Of a stretch of 64,000 bases of DNA, positions 9,720 through 17,682 are shown piece by piece. Under the pieces are notes generated by a model. It saw only the letters and a list, made by a program, of their open reading frames with translations. It did not search any database and had not been told where the DNA came from. How positions within the stretch are numbered: position 1 is the first letter of the stretch; each line of letters opens with the position of its first letter. This stretch comes from Treponema parvum (GTDB lineage: Bacteria > Spirochaetota > Spirochaetia > Treponematales > Treponemataceae): the NCBI RefSeq assembly GCF_017893965.1, contig NZ_CP054142.1:1-64000 (forward strand). Reading direction: 5' to 3'. The position numbers were made by a program, and so were the translations under genes.

Positions 9720-10196
9720 ATGGAAGCTGGGCAGCAAAGAGATATAAAACAATTTTACAAAGATTTTTCGGACAAGGTAAAAGATATTGTAGTTTCTTTG
9801 GAATTTGTAAGTTTGGAAGCGGAACCATGTGTTTTTGAAGCTCTAAATTTAAAGAAAAATGCTTCCGGACAGCTGTGGGGACTTTTGGTTTTTTGCTCGA
9901 AAAACATTTATTTTTATGTAGTTCCGTACGAATCTTCCGTAAATATCATATTAAGACGAACTTTCGGCGGAAAAAGGGTTCAGGAGCAGCTTTTGAATAT
10001 CACCGAGCTGGATTCGCTTGAATTTAAAAAACCGCCTAAAAAATGGTACGATTTTTTATTTTATACGGGATTCGGAAAGATCGATATGGAATTTTACGAC
10101 AAACAAGGAAACAAGATGACGGTGCATGTTTCTACGCAGCACAAGGCGGACATCGTGTTGGAAAAAATAGCGGCTGTGAAAACCGTTGACGTATGA
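9720..10196 (+). CDS. Conserved-looking cytoplasmic protein, unknown function
   Basis: A 158-residue soluble protein without signal peptide or membrane segment. It contains alternating strands (QLWGLLVFCSKNIYFYVVPY; KIDMEFYDKQGNKMTVHVS) that suggest a PH-like beta barrel, but I cannot assign a family. It starts six bases after the immunophilin stop and overlaps the next gene by four bases, so it is likely co-transcribed. The ribosome site is weak. Confidence 0.65.
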   Translation: MEAGQQRDIKQFYKDFSDKVKDIVVSLEFVSLEAEPCVFEALNLKKNASGQLWGLLVFCSKNIYFYVVPYESSVNIILRRTFGGKRVQEQLLNITELDSLEFKKPPKKWYDFLFYTGFGKIDMEFYDKQGNKMTVHVSTQHKADIVLEKIAAVKTVDV

Positions 10197-10510
10197 AAAA
10201 TTTGATAATTTGTATTGTTTTTTTTGCCGGCGGATCGGTTTTTTTAGCTGCAGGATTTTATTTCCTTTCGGAAAGATATCTTAAGAGTATCTGTGAAAAT
10301 ATAACGGATCCGGACAAAAAGGCTTCCAGACGATTTTTAGGAATATCGGCGGGACGTTTTTCGATTTTTGTCGGCATCTTGACAATTATATGCGGCTTTT
10401 TATTCGTTATAATACCCGAAGTAAAATATTTTATCGCTTTAATTTATATGATCGTATTGACGGCGGCATTTTTTATTTTGATAAATATTTTTAAAACCGG
10501 CATAAAATAA
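10193..10510 (+). CDS. Small integral membrane protein, unknown function
   Basis: A 105-residue protein with three apparent membrane segments (about 3-22, 52-72 and 77-98). A short charged stretch (about 24-48, with KSICENITDPDKKASRR) lies between the first two. It overlaps the preceding unknown gene by four bases, so the two are probably made together and may form a membrane/cytosol pair. No recognised domain. Confidence 0.65.
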   Translation: MKNLIICIVFFAGGSVFLAAGFYFLSERYLKSICENITDPDKKASRRFLGISAGRFSIFVGILTIICGFLFVIIPEVKYFIALIYMIVLTAAFFILINIFKTGIK

Positions 10511-10519
10511 GATTTTATT

Positions 10520-11353
10520 ATGAAAATTCCCGCAGAAAAACTTGAGCCCAAACTCATAGCTCTTGATCTTGACGACACTCTCTTAACCGAAGACCTGCTC
10601 ATAACACAGCGGACGAAAAACTGTTTAAAAAAGGCGGCGGAAAAAGGAATCTATATTGTTTTATGTTCCGGCAGGGTGGAAAATTCCGTTTTACGGTATG
10701 CAAAACAGCTTGATCTAAGCGGTACGGAAGAGGGGCGTTATGTAGTGTGCCTGAACGGCGCCGTAGTATACGACGTGCATAAAAATAAAAGCATTTATTC
10801 GCGAAAGGTTAGCGGTGAAATTTTAGTATCGGTATACGATGAGGTAAAAAAATACAATCTGACTCCGAACGTTTACGAGGATTCTACCGTGGTTACGCCT
10901 ATCGACAACGAGTGGACGAGGCGGGACGCGTCGCTTTGCAAGCTTCCCATGAAAATTATTCCCGAATTTGAAAAAGTTTTGCAAAAAGGTTCTGCAAAGA
11001 TGATGGTTTCAGGACCGCCTGAAATTTTACCCGAGGTTCAAAGAGAATTAAAAGAGTTGCTCGGTAAAAAAGCCGTGATATTTACAAGTAAACCTTACTT
11101 TCTTGAAATTATGCCGCCCGAATGCGGAAAAGGCGAAGCGCTTTTGTGGCTCATACAAAAGTTGAATATTCCGCAAAAAAGTCTTATGGCGTTTGGGGAC
11201 AGCATGAACGACGAAACAATGATCCGCAAAGCGCCGATGTCTGTCGCTATGTTGAACGGCTTGGAATATATTAAAGACCTTGCCGCCTTTGTAACACAAA
11301 AAAACAATAACGAAGACGGGGTTGCAGATTTTTTGGAATCATACGTCCTTTGA
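10520..11353 (+). CDS. HAD-superfamily Cof-type phosphatase
   Basis: A 277-residue Cof/YbjI-like haloacid dehalogenase hydrolase. Motif I ALDLDDTLL supplies the nucleophile Asp (about residues 14-22), motif II is LCSGR (about 51-55), and motif IV GDSMNDETMI (about 226-235) binds magnesium; the long cap insertion is typical of type IIB. Substrates of this group are small phosphorylated metabolites such as sugar phosphates or flavin phosphates; the exact one is not predictable. Its 3' end overlaps the convergent methyltransferase gene by 15 bases. Confidence 0.9.
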   Translation: MKIPAEKLEPKLIALDLDDTLLTEDLLITQRTKNCLKKAAEKGIYIVLCSGRVENSVLRYAKQLDLSGTEEGRYVVCLNGAVVYDVHKNKSIYSRKVSGEILVSVYDEVKKYNLTPNVYEDSTVVTPIDNEWTRRDASLCKLPMKIIPEFEKVLQKGSAKMMVSGPPEILPEVQRELKELLGKKAVIFTSKPYFLEIMPPECGKGEALLWLIQKLNIPQKSLMAFGDSMNDETMIRKAPMSVAMLNGLEYIKDLAAFVTQKNNNEDGVADFLESYVL

Positions 11354-12586
11354 AAAGTTTGAAAATATAGCGGGCTTGATGCCCAGAGCCTTTGTAAGAT
11401 TAGAGCTTCTTTTTTCAGCTGCTTGGAACGCTTGAGAATTTTTATCACAGCGAGTTTTTTTTACGGCGCGTATCAGTAAATTTTTCGGCGTGTGCTGTGA
11501 ATCTATGAATTCCAAAACTTGCACCTTATAACCGGAACTTTCAAGAAAATCCGCTCGCAAAGCGTCCGTTACTATTGCGGAAAAGCGTTCTTTTAATATT
11601 CCGTGTTTTAAAACGGAGGCAAAAACGCTTTTTTCATCTGAAACGTCTGCTTTTCGGCTTTCGAGCTGCGAATTTATTTCATGCTGGCAGCAGGGAACGC
11701 TTAAAATCGCTTTGACGCGGTTTTCGACGGCATACCGTAAAACATAGTCCGTCGCCGTATCGCACGCATGCAAGGAGATTAGAATGTCGGGAGAAAAAGG
11801 TGATTTATGATCGGCAATATTTCCGACTTCAAAAGAAAGATCTTTATAACCGCATTGTTTTGAAAGGGCAGAGCAGTATTTTATGACGTCTTCTTTTAGA
11901 TCGAGCCCTACGATTTTTGCGTCGATCTTTTTTATTTGAGTTAAATAGTGATAGACGGCGAACGTCAGATAAGACTTGCCGCACCCGAAATCCGCAATGC
12001 GTAAGGAGCGAGTATTGCCGGAAATCGAAGATAAAGCCGCTTTATTCGTTTCCGTTTCTTCTTTTCGGATCAGGGAAAGAACGTCGTCGATAATATCGTC
12101 TATAAACTCCAAAAAACGGTTTATCTGCCGGAATTTATCATATTTTGAGGATAGGATTTTTCCCGAAGGAGTCATTATTCCGAGCAAAACCAAAAACGGT
12201 ACGGGGTCGCCTTCACGAATAAGATAATTTTTCTTTTTTTTGAAATCCTGCAATAAAGGTTTGTCGGATGGTTTTTTTGAGAGCCTTGAAACATGGCCGC
12301 TTTTATTTCCTAAAACGGTGATTTCTTCCGTTTCCGTACGATACACACATTGTAAAAACGTTTTTCCCGCATTGTCGTCTATAAAAGCAAGAAGTTCTTT
12401 TTCAGAAAAAGTTTTGTGAAAAACCTGCGTTTTGGTAAAAAATTCCGCAAAATAATTTATTTTAGCGTTTTTATGAACGGGACGGACCTTTATTCTCAGA
12501 CAATTTTGCGGTATTCCGGACGGATTTTCCTGGCAGGCTGTTTTTTGTTTCGGGTTCGGTTTGGAAAAAGAAACGGATAAGATCAT
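11339..12586 (-). CDS. SAM-dependent methyltransferase (Methyltransf_32-like)
   Basis: About 415 residues. The N-terminal third is unrecognised. The catalytic half has the SAM motif IADFGCGKSYLTFAVYHYL, the acidic strand GLDLKEDVI, then ISLHACDTATDYVLRYA and the hallmark VPCCQHE. This combination is that of the Methyltransf_32 family found in GSTCD/METTL25-type proteins, whose bacterial substrates are unclear; RNA is a plausible guess. The start at 12586 (MILSVSFSKPNPK) is chosen because longer versions would run through the parA promoter. It is divergent from parA and tail-to-tail with the HAD gene. Confidence 0.83.
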   Translation of the reverse strand: MILSVSFSKPNPKQKTACQENPSGIPQNCLRIKVRPVHKNAKINYFAEFFTKTQVFHKTFSEKELLAFIDDNAGKTFLQCVYRTETEEITVLGNKSGHVSRLSKKPSDKPLLQDFKKKKNYLIREGDPVPFLVLLGIMTPSGKILSSKYDKFRQINRFLEFIDDIIDDVLSLIRKEETETNKAALSSISGNTRSLRIADFGCGKSYLTFAVYHYLTQIKKIDAKIVGLDLKEDVIKYCSALSKQCGYKDLSFEVGNIADHKSPFSPDILISLHACDTATDYVLRYAVENRVKAILSVPCCQHEINSQLESRKADVSDEKSVFASVLKHGILKERFSAIVTDALRADFLESSGYKVQVLEFIDSQHTPKNLLIRAVKKTRCDKNSQAFQAAEKRSSNLTKALGIKPAIFSNFSKDV

Positions 12587-12643
12587 ATGCTTCTCAAATT
12601 TACACTGTATACTAAATTCTTTAAAAATGATATAGTCGTTTGC

Positions 12644-13399
12644 ATGGGACAATGTTTTGTTTTTGTAAATCAAAAAGGTGGAGTAGGAAAGACGACTTCG
12701 GCCATAAACATAGGGGCATATGTGGCGCTTTCCGGAAAGACCGTTTTATTGGTTGATTTTGATTCTCAAGGAAATATGTCCAGCGGTATAGGTTTGCCCA
12801 AAGAAAAACCTACCGTTTACGAATTATTGTCCGGATCGGTGCCGGCTGAAAAAATTATTCGACACACATCGGTAAAAAACCTTGATGCCATAGGTGCTTC
12901 TATAGATCTTTCGGGCGCGGCTATCGAGCTTGTGGATCAGGAAAACAGAGAATTTTTTTTGAAAAATGCACTGGCGTCCATAAAAGATAAATACGATTAC
13001 ATTTTTATTGACTGCCCTCCGTCCTTGGGAATTTTAACTTTAAACGGCTTGGCTGCGGCCGATAAAGTGCTTGTTCCCATGCAGTGTGAATATTTTGCGC
13101 TTGAGGGAATAACGCTTTTGCTCCAAACAGTTAAAAAAGTTCAAAAAAGCATAAATCCCGGCTTAGTCATAGGCGGAATTTTTTTTACCATGTACGATTC
13201 CCGCACCCGCTTGGCACAGGACGTGGTTATGCAGGTAAAGTCGTATTTTAAAGACATTGTTTTTAATACGATCATTCCGAGAAACGTCCGCCTTTCAGAG
13301 GCACCTTCTCACGGACTTCCGATATGCGAATATGACGCTTTGTGTGCCGGAGCCAAAAGCTATGAAAGTCTTGCCAAAGAGGTGATGCGCCGTGGCTAA
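12644..13399 (+). CDS. parA: Chromosome partitioning ATPase ParA/Soj
   Basis: A 251-residue Walker-type ATPase that moves ParB-parS complexes. The deviant Walker A KGGVGKTTSAINI (about 10-22), switch VDFDSQGNMS (about 39-48) and Walker B DYIFIDCPPSLGILT (about 121-135) are all intact. The ATG at 12644 begins right at the conserved strand MGQCFVFVNQKGG; upstream in-frame codons are unlikely to be used. There is no ribosome site, and a TATAGT (12631-12636) ends seven bases before the ATG, so the message may be leaderless. parB follows with an 8-base overlap. Confidence 0.96.
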   Translation: MGQCFVFVNQKGGVGKTTSAINIGAYVALSGKTVLLVDFDSQGNMSSGIGLPKEKPTVYELLSGSVPAEKIIRHTSVKNLDAIGASIDLSGAAIELVDQENREFFLKNALASIKDKYDYIFIDCPPSLGILTLNGLAAADKVLVPMQCEYFALEGITLLLQTVKKVQKSINPGLVIGGIFFTMYDSRTRLAQDVVMQVKSYFKDIVFNTIIPRNVRLSEAPSHGLPICEYDALCAGAKSYESLAKEVMRRG

Positions 13400-14333
13400 G
13401 AAAAAAGGTTTGGGACGAGGCATCGACGCTCTCATGTCTTCCGGCGACGTTCCCGAGACAAGAACGGGTACCGAAGCCGGGGGAGCAGAGTTTAAAGAGC
13501 GTTTGGATTTGCCCAAAGGCGTTACGGCCGATAAAAACGGAACGCTTTGGATAGATCCGACCTTATTAAAGCCTAATCCCCATCAACCCCGCCGAGAATT
13601 TGTAAAAGAAGACCTTCAGGAATTGTCGGATTCCATACGTGAAAACGGCGTTTTGCAGCCGATTCTCACAGAAGATGCGAACGACGGAACCTTTTATATA
13701 ATAGCCGGAGAGCGGCGCACAAGAGCTTCCATCATTGCGGGATTGAAAAAAGTTCCCGTTTTGCTCGGAAAATTCAATGAAGTAAAAAAACTTGAAATTG
13801 CTCTCATCGAAAACATTCAAAGAGAAGATCTGAACCCTATAGATGAAGCGAGAGCATATTTTAAACTTATGGAATTAGGGGATTTAAGCCAAGAAGATGT
13901 TGCAAAACGTGTGGGCAAAAACCGTTCTACGGTTGCAAATTCCATGAGACTTTTAAAACTGCCGGAAGATATTCAGTCGTCTTTGATAAGCGGACAAATT
14001 TCCGCCGGGCACGCAAGAGCCCTGCTTTCGGTGGAAAACGCTTCGGACCAAAGAATCTTATTCGGAAAAATAGTGGGAAATTTTCTTTCGGTGCGGGAGG
14101 CGGAACAGCTTGCCGCCGAATATAACGGTTTAAAAAAGAAGGTTCTTAAAGCCGAAAAAACGGAACATAAAGATCCGGATCTGTCGGCTATAGAGCAAAA
14201 ATTTATAGAGGCCTTAGGTACGAAGGTCGTAATCAAAGGCGATCTTAAAGCCGGTTCCATACGGATAGATTATTTTAGCAAAGACGATCTGGACAGGCTT
14301 TATTCGCTTTTTACTATAGGCGAACGCCGCTAA
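13392..14333 (+). CDS. parB: Chromosome partitioning protein ParB/Spo0J
   Basis: A CTP-dependent DNA clamp that loads at parS sites. The 313-residue protein starts with GTG inside parA and has the N-terminal KKKGLGRGIDALM motif that stimulates ParA. The ParB/Srx core follows with IRENGVLQPIL and AGERRTRASIIAG (about 96-108), then IENIQREDLNPIDEA, the helix-turn-helix SQEDVAKRVGKNRSTVANSMRLL (about 163-185, shown in part) and a C-terminal dimerisation segment. It is convergent with the sirtuin gene and overlaps it by four bases. Confidence 0.96.
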   Translation: MAKKKGLGRGIDALMSSGDVPETRTGTEAGGAEFKERLDLPKGVTADKNGTLWIDPTLLKPNPHQPRREFVKEDLQELSDSIRENGVLQPILTEDANDGTFYIIAGERRTRASIIAGLKKVPVLLGKFNEVKKLEIALIENIQREDLNPIDEARAYFKLMELGDLSQEDVAKRVGKNRSTVANSMRLLKLPEDIQSSLISGQISAGHARALLSVENASDQRILFGKIVGNFLSVREAEQLAAEYNGLKKKVLKAEKTEHKDPDLSAIEQKFIEALGTKVVIKGDLKAGSIRIDYFSKDDLDRLYSLFTIGERR

Positions 14334-15094
14334 TCTTGGACGTTAATCGAAGAAAGCACTTCTCCTATGGGATAGCGTATAACAAGATCCGCTCTTGAAT
14401 CGCTTGACGTTTCCGACTTGTTTATGAGGACGAGCCTGTTCCCGTGAAAATAGTCTATGAGCCCTGCGGCAGGATACACTACAAGAGAAGTTCCGCCTAT
14501 TATAAGCATATCGGCCTTTGATAAAGCCGATATGGCGCCAGAGATGACATTATTGTCCAGCCCTTCTTCGTATAAAACAACATCGGGTTTTATAAGTCCG
14601 CCGCATTTTGCGCAGTGAGGAAGTTTGTCCTGAGAATTTTCGCTGTCGCAGATAGCGTCAATGCCGTAGGGCGCTCCGCAGTTCATGCAAAAATTCCTCA
14701 TAACGCTGCCGTGTAATTCAAAAACACATTTGCTTCCCGCCGCCTGATGTAAGCCGTCGATGTTTTGAGTGATCACGGCTTTTAACTTTCCTTTTTTTTC
14801 AAGCTCGGCCAATTTCAGATGCGCCGCATTCGGAGAGACGCCTTTTATTATAAGTTTTTTGCGGTAAAATTCGTAAAATTCAGCGGTCTTTTCCATAAAA
14901 AAACTGTGGCTTATGATAGTTTCAGGCGGATATTTCCATTGTTGATAATAAAGACCGTCTTGGCTCCTGAAATCGGGAATGCCGCTTTCAGTAGAGACGC
15001 CTGCGCCGCCGAAAAACACGATATTATCGCTTTCGTCTATGTATTCCTGAAGTTTTTTAATAAGATCTTGAAAATCATTTTTCATAATCAGCAT
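14330..15094 (-). CDS. NAD-dependent protein deacylase (sirtuin, CobB-like)
   Basis: Removes acyl groups from lysines using NAD. The 254-residue protein has GAGVSTESGIPDFRS (about 30-44), TQNIDGLHQAAG with the catalytic His nearby in FELHGS, a zinc site of four cysteines (CMNCGAPYG and CAKCGG), and the late GTSLVVYPAAGL loop. Two in-frame starts exist (15094 and 15085). A TATAAT on the minus strand at 15099-15104 lies only four bases before the first, so either start would give a leaderless or nearly leaderless message. Confidence 0.94.
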   Translation of the reverse strand: MLIMKNDFQDLIKKLQEYIDESDNIVFFGGAGVSTESGIPDFRSQDGLYYQQWKYPPETIISHSFFMEKTAEFYEFYRKKLIIKGVSPNAAHLKLAELEKKGKLKAVITQNIDGLHQAAGSKCVFELHGSVMRNFCMNCGAPYGIDAICDSENSQDKLPHCAKCGGLIKPDVVLYEEGLDNNVISGAISALSKADMLIIGGTSLVVYPAAGLIDYFHGNRLVLINKSETSSDSRADLVIRYPIGEVLSSINVQD

Positions 15095-15272
15095 TAAAAT
15101 TATAACACGGAAATCGCTTTAGAGGAAAGGAAATAGGTTTTAGGGTTTTCTGCAAAGATTTTGTCTTTACGTAACTTTTGTATCGGATATGTTTATAAAG
15201 AGTTACTGTTAGGAATGGTTAATGGTTACAGAAAAAAAATTTAAATATGTTATCATAGATACAAATTTATTT
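15095..15272. other. Intergenic junction, core to AT-rich block
   Basis: No coding or RNA feature seen apart from the TATAAT for the sirtuin gene at 15099-15104. The base composition becomes clearly more AT-rich from here to about 33.07 kb. No tRNA, integrase or direct repeat was found at this junction. Confidence 0.5.
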
Positions 15273-16031
15273 TTATTGAATTTCAGGGTAATATTTGATC
15301 CTGTCTGTTACATATTGAAATGTATATAATTCAATAGGGACTTCAATTCCCTGAAGCACACATGTCTTAAGGTCTGTGACTTGTAGGAGAGGATAGTTTT
15401 TTGGTGTACAAAGCAAAGAAGCTGTTTCAGTATTTGCAAGTTTTGCGCTGAGTTCCCGGTCAGAACGTTTAAGCTCGATATTATATCTTTCTTTAAGAAA
15501 AGAAACAATTGATTTATTTGAAAAATCGATGGTTTCAATTCCAGGAAGTTTTTTTGCGTTATAGTATGAACAGCAATAAATTGCAGGTATCTCGTTTGCA
15601 TAATACACTCTAATATAGACAAATACAGGATTATCTTTTTCTATTTGTAATTTGTTCTTGATGGTGCTATCTATCTCAGTAGAAAGGCCACAAAAAATGA
15701 TTTTTTTTGAGGGCTTCATGTTCTGAGAACGAATGAGAGCGGAACAACTGTTTATATTTTTCATGGTAGATTTTTGTGGAATGACAGAATTAACAAAAGT
15801 ACCTTTCCCTTGGATTTTTTTGATGTACCCTTCATTGGCAATGGCAGTTAGTGCATTTCTCACTGTTAATCTTGAGCAATTATAGAAATTACAGAGTTCT
15901 TCTTCTGTTTGAATTCTACCTCCCGGAACAAACTGGCCGAGTTTAATTTTATTGATAATATCCATTTTAATATAAATATATTTAGGTATGCTGTTTATCA
16001 AGCTATTTATTTGTTCATTTGAAAATTGCAT
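15273..16031 (-). CDS. GntR-family transcription regulator (HutC/UTRA type)
   Basis: A 252-residue regulator with an N-terminal winged helix-turn-helix (about 18-85; IQTEEELCNFYNCSRLTV then GYIKKIQGKGTFV) and a C-terminal ligand-binding UTRA domain (about 100-245) with VFVYIRVYYANEIPAIY. UTRA domains bind small effectors such as sugar phosphates. The gene is divergent from the TrpA-like operon. An inverted repeat, TGTTGAT-N9-ATCAACA at 16064-16086, lies on that operon's promoter and is the likely operator. The operon may be induced by a phosphorylated intermediate. Confidence 0.88.
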   Translation of the reverse strand: MQFSNEQINSLINSIPKYIYIKMDIINKIKLGQFVPGGRIQTEEELCNFYNCSRLTVRNALTAIANEGYIKKIQGKGTFVNSVIPQKSTMKNINSCSALIRSQNMKPSKKIIFCGLSTEIDSTIKNKLQIEKDNPVFVYIRVYYANEIPAIYCCSYYNAKKLPGIETIDFSNKSIVSFLKERYNIELKRSDRELSAKLANTETASLLCTPKNYPLLQVTDLKTCVLQGIEVPIELYTFQYVTDRIKYYPEIQ

Positions 16032-16063
16032 AAAAATCCATATTAAATAAAATGAAAAAAATT

Positions 16064-16086
16064 TGTTGATTTATCGGCAATCAACA
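16064..16086. promoter_or_regulatory. Inverted-repeat operator candidate for the GntR regulator
   Basis: Perfect 7-base arms TGTTGAT and ATCAACA separated by nine bases. The left arm overlaps the -35 element and the right arm lies in the spacer of the promoter at 16066-16094, an arrangement typical of repression. Regulator identity is inferred from the divergent gntR gene. Confidence 0.6.
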
Positions 16087-16094
16087 TTTATACT
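16066..16094 (+). promoter_or_regulatory. Sigma-70-like promoter of the TrpA-like/ABC operon
   Basis: TTGATT (16066-16071), 17-base spacer, TATACT (16089-16094). The predicted start near 16101 leaves a leader of about 70 bases before the first gene at 16171. Confidence 0.65.
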
Positions 16095-16170
16095 ATAAAT
16101 GATTTAGAAGGATTAGGCAAGGTTTTTATGATAAGTTATTATAACAATATAACAACATAAGGATATAAAG

Positions 16171-16908
16171 ATGAAAGCTTTTCATTTAGTTTATTACATT
16201 AATGTGGGTTGTCCCAGTATTGAATATTCGCTTGATAAGGCAGAAAAATACCTTTTATATGGCGTAAAAGCTCTTCAATTTGATTTACCTTCAAGAAATC
16301 CTTACAGAGAAACTCAGTTTATTAAGGATAAAATGAAATATGCATATAAGAAGTATGGTAATTATGACGTATTCTTGGAAGCTCTTACGCGGTTTAGAAA
16401 TAAACATACCGATTTTGAAATGCAGATGGTTTCATATGAAGATGTGCTTCTTACAATAGGGACTACAAAGTATATCGAATTCTGTAAGAAAAACAATATT
16501 AAAACCTGTCGTATTTCAGGTGATGGAATCATAGAAACTGCCCGACTCGATATGAATGCTGCAGGAATAGATACACTTATGTTTATAGATTTTGATCTAC
16601 CTCAAAAAGAAATAGATCTTGCGGTAAAGACCGGAAGAGGTGTCATGCTCAGGAATATCAGACAGGGAATGAAAAGCAGAAAAGGATTAGTTTCTTGGAA
16701 TGACAGAATAAAATTTATTAAAAAAGAAGGTGTTTCCGCGCCAATTTATGCAACTGCGGGAATTGCAAATGGAAAAGCATTAATTGAAGCGAAGGAAGCC
16801 GGTGCAAACGGAGCTTTTGTCGGAAGTTGTTTGATGAATCTTTGGGAAGATGAAAAAAAAATGCTTGAGTTACTTAATGATTTGGAAAAAGCGGCTGTGA
16901 GTAAATAA
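16171..16908 (+). CDS. TrpA-like TIM barrel, catalytic Glu replaced (paralogue 1)
   Basis: A 245-residue TIM barrel resembling the alpha subunit of tryptophan synthase. Visible are the first strand YYINVGCPSIEYSL, ALQFDLPSRNPY aligned to the TrpA active-site strand, and the phosphate-binding ends TAGIANGKAL and NGAFVGSCL. At the TrpA Glu49 and Asp60 positions this protein has Gln36 and Glu47, with the same 11-residue spacing. No trpB is nearby, so tryptophan synthesis is unlikely. It may be a modified lyase or a non-catalytic partner of paralogue 2, which lies 12 bases downstream. Substrate unknown. Confidence 0.75.
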   Translation: MKAFHLVYYINVGCPSIEYSLDKAEKYLLYGVKALQFDLPSRNPYRETQFIKDKMKYAYKKYGNYDVFLEALTRFRNKHTDFEMQMVSYEDVLLTIGTTKYIEFCKKNNIKTCRISGDGIIETARLDMNAAGIDTLMFIDFDLPQKEIDLAVKTGRGVMLRNIRQGMKSRKGLVSWNDRIKFIKKEGVSAPIYATAGIANGKALIEAKEAGANGAFVGSCLMNLWEDEKKMLELLNDLEKAAVSK

Positions 16909-16920
16909 GGAGTATTTTGT

Positions 16921-17652
16921 ATGGGTATTAAGACAATCTGCTTTCTTTCATTTGGGTATCCAACAATAAATAAGGCTATTGATATTGCCGGATTATATGT
17001 TAAAGGGGGGTGTGACGCTATTGAAGTGGCAATTCCTCCGAAAAATGGATATAGGGATAGTTCTTTTATACAACAATTATATAAGGAGGCTTTAGACCAG
17101 ACTTCAAACTATGATGACTATCTTGAAGGCATAGATCGAATGATAAAGAAATATACTTCAATAGAATTTTTTTTAATTCTTTACCATGAAGTAATCTCGG
17201 CAATTGGTGCAGCAAAAATTGGGGCGTTTTGTAAGGAACATAACATTAATTACATAATTTCAGGAGATCTTCATGATTTTGATGCGATCAAGACATTTAA
17301 ATTGTATGGAGTAAAACTTTCAAGATCTGTTAACTACAAAATGGAGGAAACGGATATTCATAGATGTATTGAAACAGATGGTTTTACATATATGCAAGCG
17401 TTTCCAAGTATCGGCCAGTATATAAAGCCCGGATTTGAAAAACTTAAAACATGCATAAAATATCTCAGGGAAAGAGGGGTATCAGAACCAATTTTTTGTG
17501 GAGCGGGCATTAAGAATCCTGATGATGTAAAAGAAATTAAAAGAGCCGGAGGAGATGGTTTTTTTGTGGGTAGTTCAATTATTAAGCTCTATGATAAACC
17601 GGAAGAACTTGTTGCTCTTATTAGAGAATATAAAAATGCCGCACAGAACTGA
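16921..17652 (+). CDS. TrpA-like TIM barrel with intact acid pair (paralogue 2)
   Basis: A 243-residue paralogue of the previous gene. It keeps both TrpA-type acid residues: Glu35 in DAIEVAIP and Asp46 in GYRDSSF, spaced 11 apart as Glu49/Asp60 in TrpA. GAGIKNPDDVKE and GFFVGSSII form the phosphate site. TrpA cleaves indole-glycerol phosphate by a retro-aldol step, so a lyase acting on a phosphorylated glycerol-type or sugar-type conjugate is a reasonable inference. The gene lacks a TrpB partner and sits among transport, kinase and hydrolase genes. Confidence 0.78.
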   Translation: MGIKTICFLSFGYPTINKAIDIAGLYVKGGCDAIEVAIPPKNGYRDSSFIQQLYKEALDQTSNYDDYLEGIDRMIKKYTSIEFFLILYHEVISAIGAAKIGAFCKEHNINYIISGDLHDFDAIKTFKLYGVKLSRSVNYKMEETDIHRCIETDGFTYMQAFPSIGQYIKPGFEKLKTCIKYLRERGVSEPIFCGAGIKNPDDVKEIKRAGGDGFFVGSSIIKLYDKPEELVALIREYKNAAQN

Positions 17653-17682
17653 TATTTGTGGATTGCAAAAAGGAGAATCGAA

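Noticed and set aside
16171..16908. Annotation as tryptophan synthase alpha subunit
   Set aside because: No trpB or other trp genes nearby, and the catalytic Glu is replaced; only the fold similarity is kept.
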